Notes under the pieces: model-generated
Told to the model about the DNA's origin: nothing
The model's database searches: none
Seen by the model: the letters and a program-made list of their open reading frames with translations, nothing else
Translations under genes and position numbers: made by a program
Source: Candidatus Acetothermia bacterium
Lineage (GTDB): Bacteria; Bipolaricaulota; Bipolaricaulia; Bipolaricaulales; Bipolaricaulaceae
Length of the DNA: 6,503 bases
Direction: 5' to 3'
NCBI GenBank assembly: GCA_023255835.1
Contig: JAGDVW010000033.1
Location: forward strand, 14,639-21,141
Shown: piece by piece, positions 6,098 through 6,503 of the stretch
Numbering within the stretch: position 1 is the stretch's first letter
How the letters are laid out: every line of letters begins with the position of its first letter

Positions 6098-6469
6098 ATG
6101 TGCCGGGAGCGGGAACACCCGTACTGTGTGCCCGGGCGGGTGCGGGGGCTGGCCCAGCCCTGGGTCCTTCTGGCCCTGGCCCAGGGCCCGGCCCACGGCT
6201 ATGAGATCCTCTCCCGCCTTTCCGAGCACGAGCTCGATCCCGGAGGTCTCTACCGCACCCTGCGAACCATGGAGGAAGAAGGCCTCATCCGCTCCTCCTG
6301 GGACACCTCTGGAAGCGGCCCGGCCCGCCGGGTCTACACCCTCACCGACGCGGGCTGGGATTACCTCCAGGCCTGGGCCGTGCACCTAAGGCGCCTGCGG
6401 GATGAATTGGACCGCTTCCTCAGCGCTTATGAAACTCTGAAAGGGGGTGAAAAGGATGTACGGGCATGA
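6098..6469 (+). CDS. PadR-family transcriptional regulator
   Basis: This 123-residue DNA-binding protein has the PadR winged-helix fold. Visible signals are the first helix PWVLLALAQG followed by PAHGYEILSRL (residues 21-41, with the family's HGYEI), the recognition-helix region DPGGLYRTLRTMEEEGLI (47-64), and the wing WDTSGSGPARRVYTLTDAG (68-86). A C-terminal helix (about 88-115) is the usual dimerisation element of this short PadR subgroup. Some databases name close relatives with the same WDTSGSGPARRVY wing as polyhydroxybutyrate-responsive repressors; that name should not be taken as function here. The N terminus has C2, H7 and C10, a possible but unproven metal or redox site. No Shine-Dalgarno precedes the ATG, and the TATAAT at 6082-6087 suggests leaderless translation. 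It overlaps the next gene by 14 bases, so the two are probably co-regulated. Confidence 0.9.
   Translation: MCREREHPYCVPGRVRGLAQPWVLLALAQGPAHGYEILSRLSEHELDPGGLYRTLRTMEEEGLIRSSWDTSGSGPARRVYTLTDAGWDYLQAWAVHLRRLRDELDRFLSAYETLKGGEKDVRA
6443..6450 (+). promoter_or_regulatory. Shine-Dalgarno GGGGGTGA fixing the start of the last gene
   Basis: GGGGGTGA inside the 3' end of the PadR gene lies five bases before the ATG at 6456. It favours that start over an ATG at 6466, which overlaps the PadR stop as ATGA but would sit 15 bases downstream of this motif. Confidence 0.55.
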
Positions 6470-6503
6470 ATGCTGTGGTCCCGCTTGGGAACGCCATTTT
6501 GGA
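6456..6503 (+). CDS. Small Cys/His-rich protein, 5' end only (cut by window)
   Basis: Sixteen codons are visible, reading MYGHECCGPAWERHFG, with H4, C6, C7 and H14 as potential metal ligands. Short proteins with a similar Cys/His/Gly-rich opening are, from memory, common directly after PadR genes of this subgroup (annotated as hypothetical or DUF5320-like). The gene overlaps PadR by 14 bases in another frame and has a good ribosome site at 6443-6450. An alternative frame starting at 6466 reads MNAVVPLGNAIL and cannot be excluded because both run off the window. Function is unknown; it is probably co-transcribed with the PadR gene. Confidence 0.6.
   Translation, partial: MYGHECCGPAWERHFG

Noticed and set aside
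6466..6503. ATG at 6466 overlapping the PadR stop as ATGA
   Set aside because: The Shine-Dalgarno at 6443-6450 is spaced correctly for 6456 but not for 6466, and the 6456 frame opens with a Cys/His-rich sequence typical of proteins following such regulators. Not fully excluded because both frames leave the window.

Overview
The window is a GC-rich bacterial segment in which every convincing gene lies on the + strand. Bacterial origin is supported by Shine-Dalgarno-like GGAGG runs at short distances before several starts, a TATAAT -10 box, and standard bacterial protein families. The strong G/C preference at codon third positions, the THEP1-type NTPase and the tight packing suggest a thermophilic or candidate-phylum bacterium (for example Bipolaricaulota-like or Thermus-like). 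That placement is a guess from style, not from a marker gene.

Layout. Positions 2-1408 hold the 3' part of a THEP1-type nucleoside-triphosphatase and two half-size chromate-transporter (CHR family) proteins that overlap one another. A short junction at about 1405-1459 contains an ideal Shine-Dalgarno and an 8-codon reading frame whose stop overlaps the next start. Then follow a pyridoxamine-phosphate-oxidase-fold flavoprotein of the general stress protein 26 type (1456-1878) and a zinc alcohol dehydrogenase of the TIGR02822-like family (1881-2936). Next is an ABC transporter made of a fused, duplicated permease (2927-4639) and an ATPase with an extra C-terminal domain (4643-5944). The first seven genes are separated by a few bases or overlap, apart from the 47-base junction before the flavoprotein gene if its 1456 start is right. 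They could be read as one transcript.

A 153-base gap (5945-6097) follows, with a possible 32-residue ORF or gene remnant and a clear TATAAT. That box starts a second unit: a PadR-type regulator (6098-6469), probably on a leaderless or nearly leaderless mRNA, overlapped by the start of a small Cys/His-rich protein (6456 onward) that the window edge cuts.

How the genes may work together. The strongest unit is the ABC module: one polypeptide supplies both membrane domains and its partner supplies the ATPase plus a regulatory-looking domain. Both belong to the nitrate/sulfonate/bicarbonate (anion) importer group, and no periplasmic binding protein is encoded here. The upstream chromate-transporter pair also belongs to an anion-transport family. 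A shared role in anion or redox stress is possible, but it is inference from gene order only. No RNA gene, insertion sequence or CRISPR array was seen.
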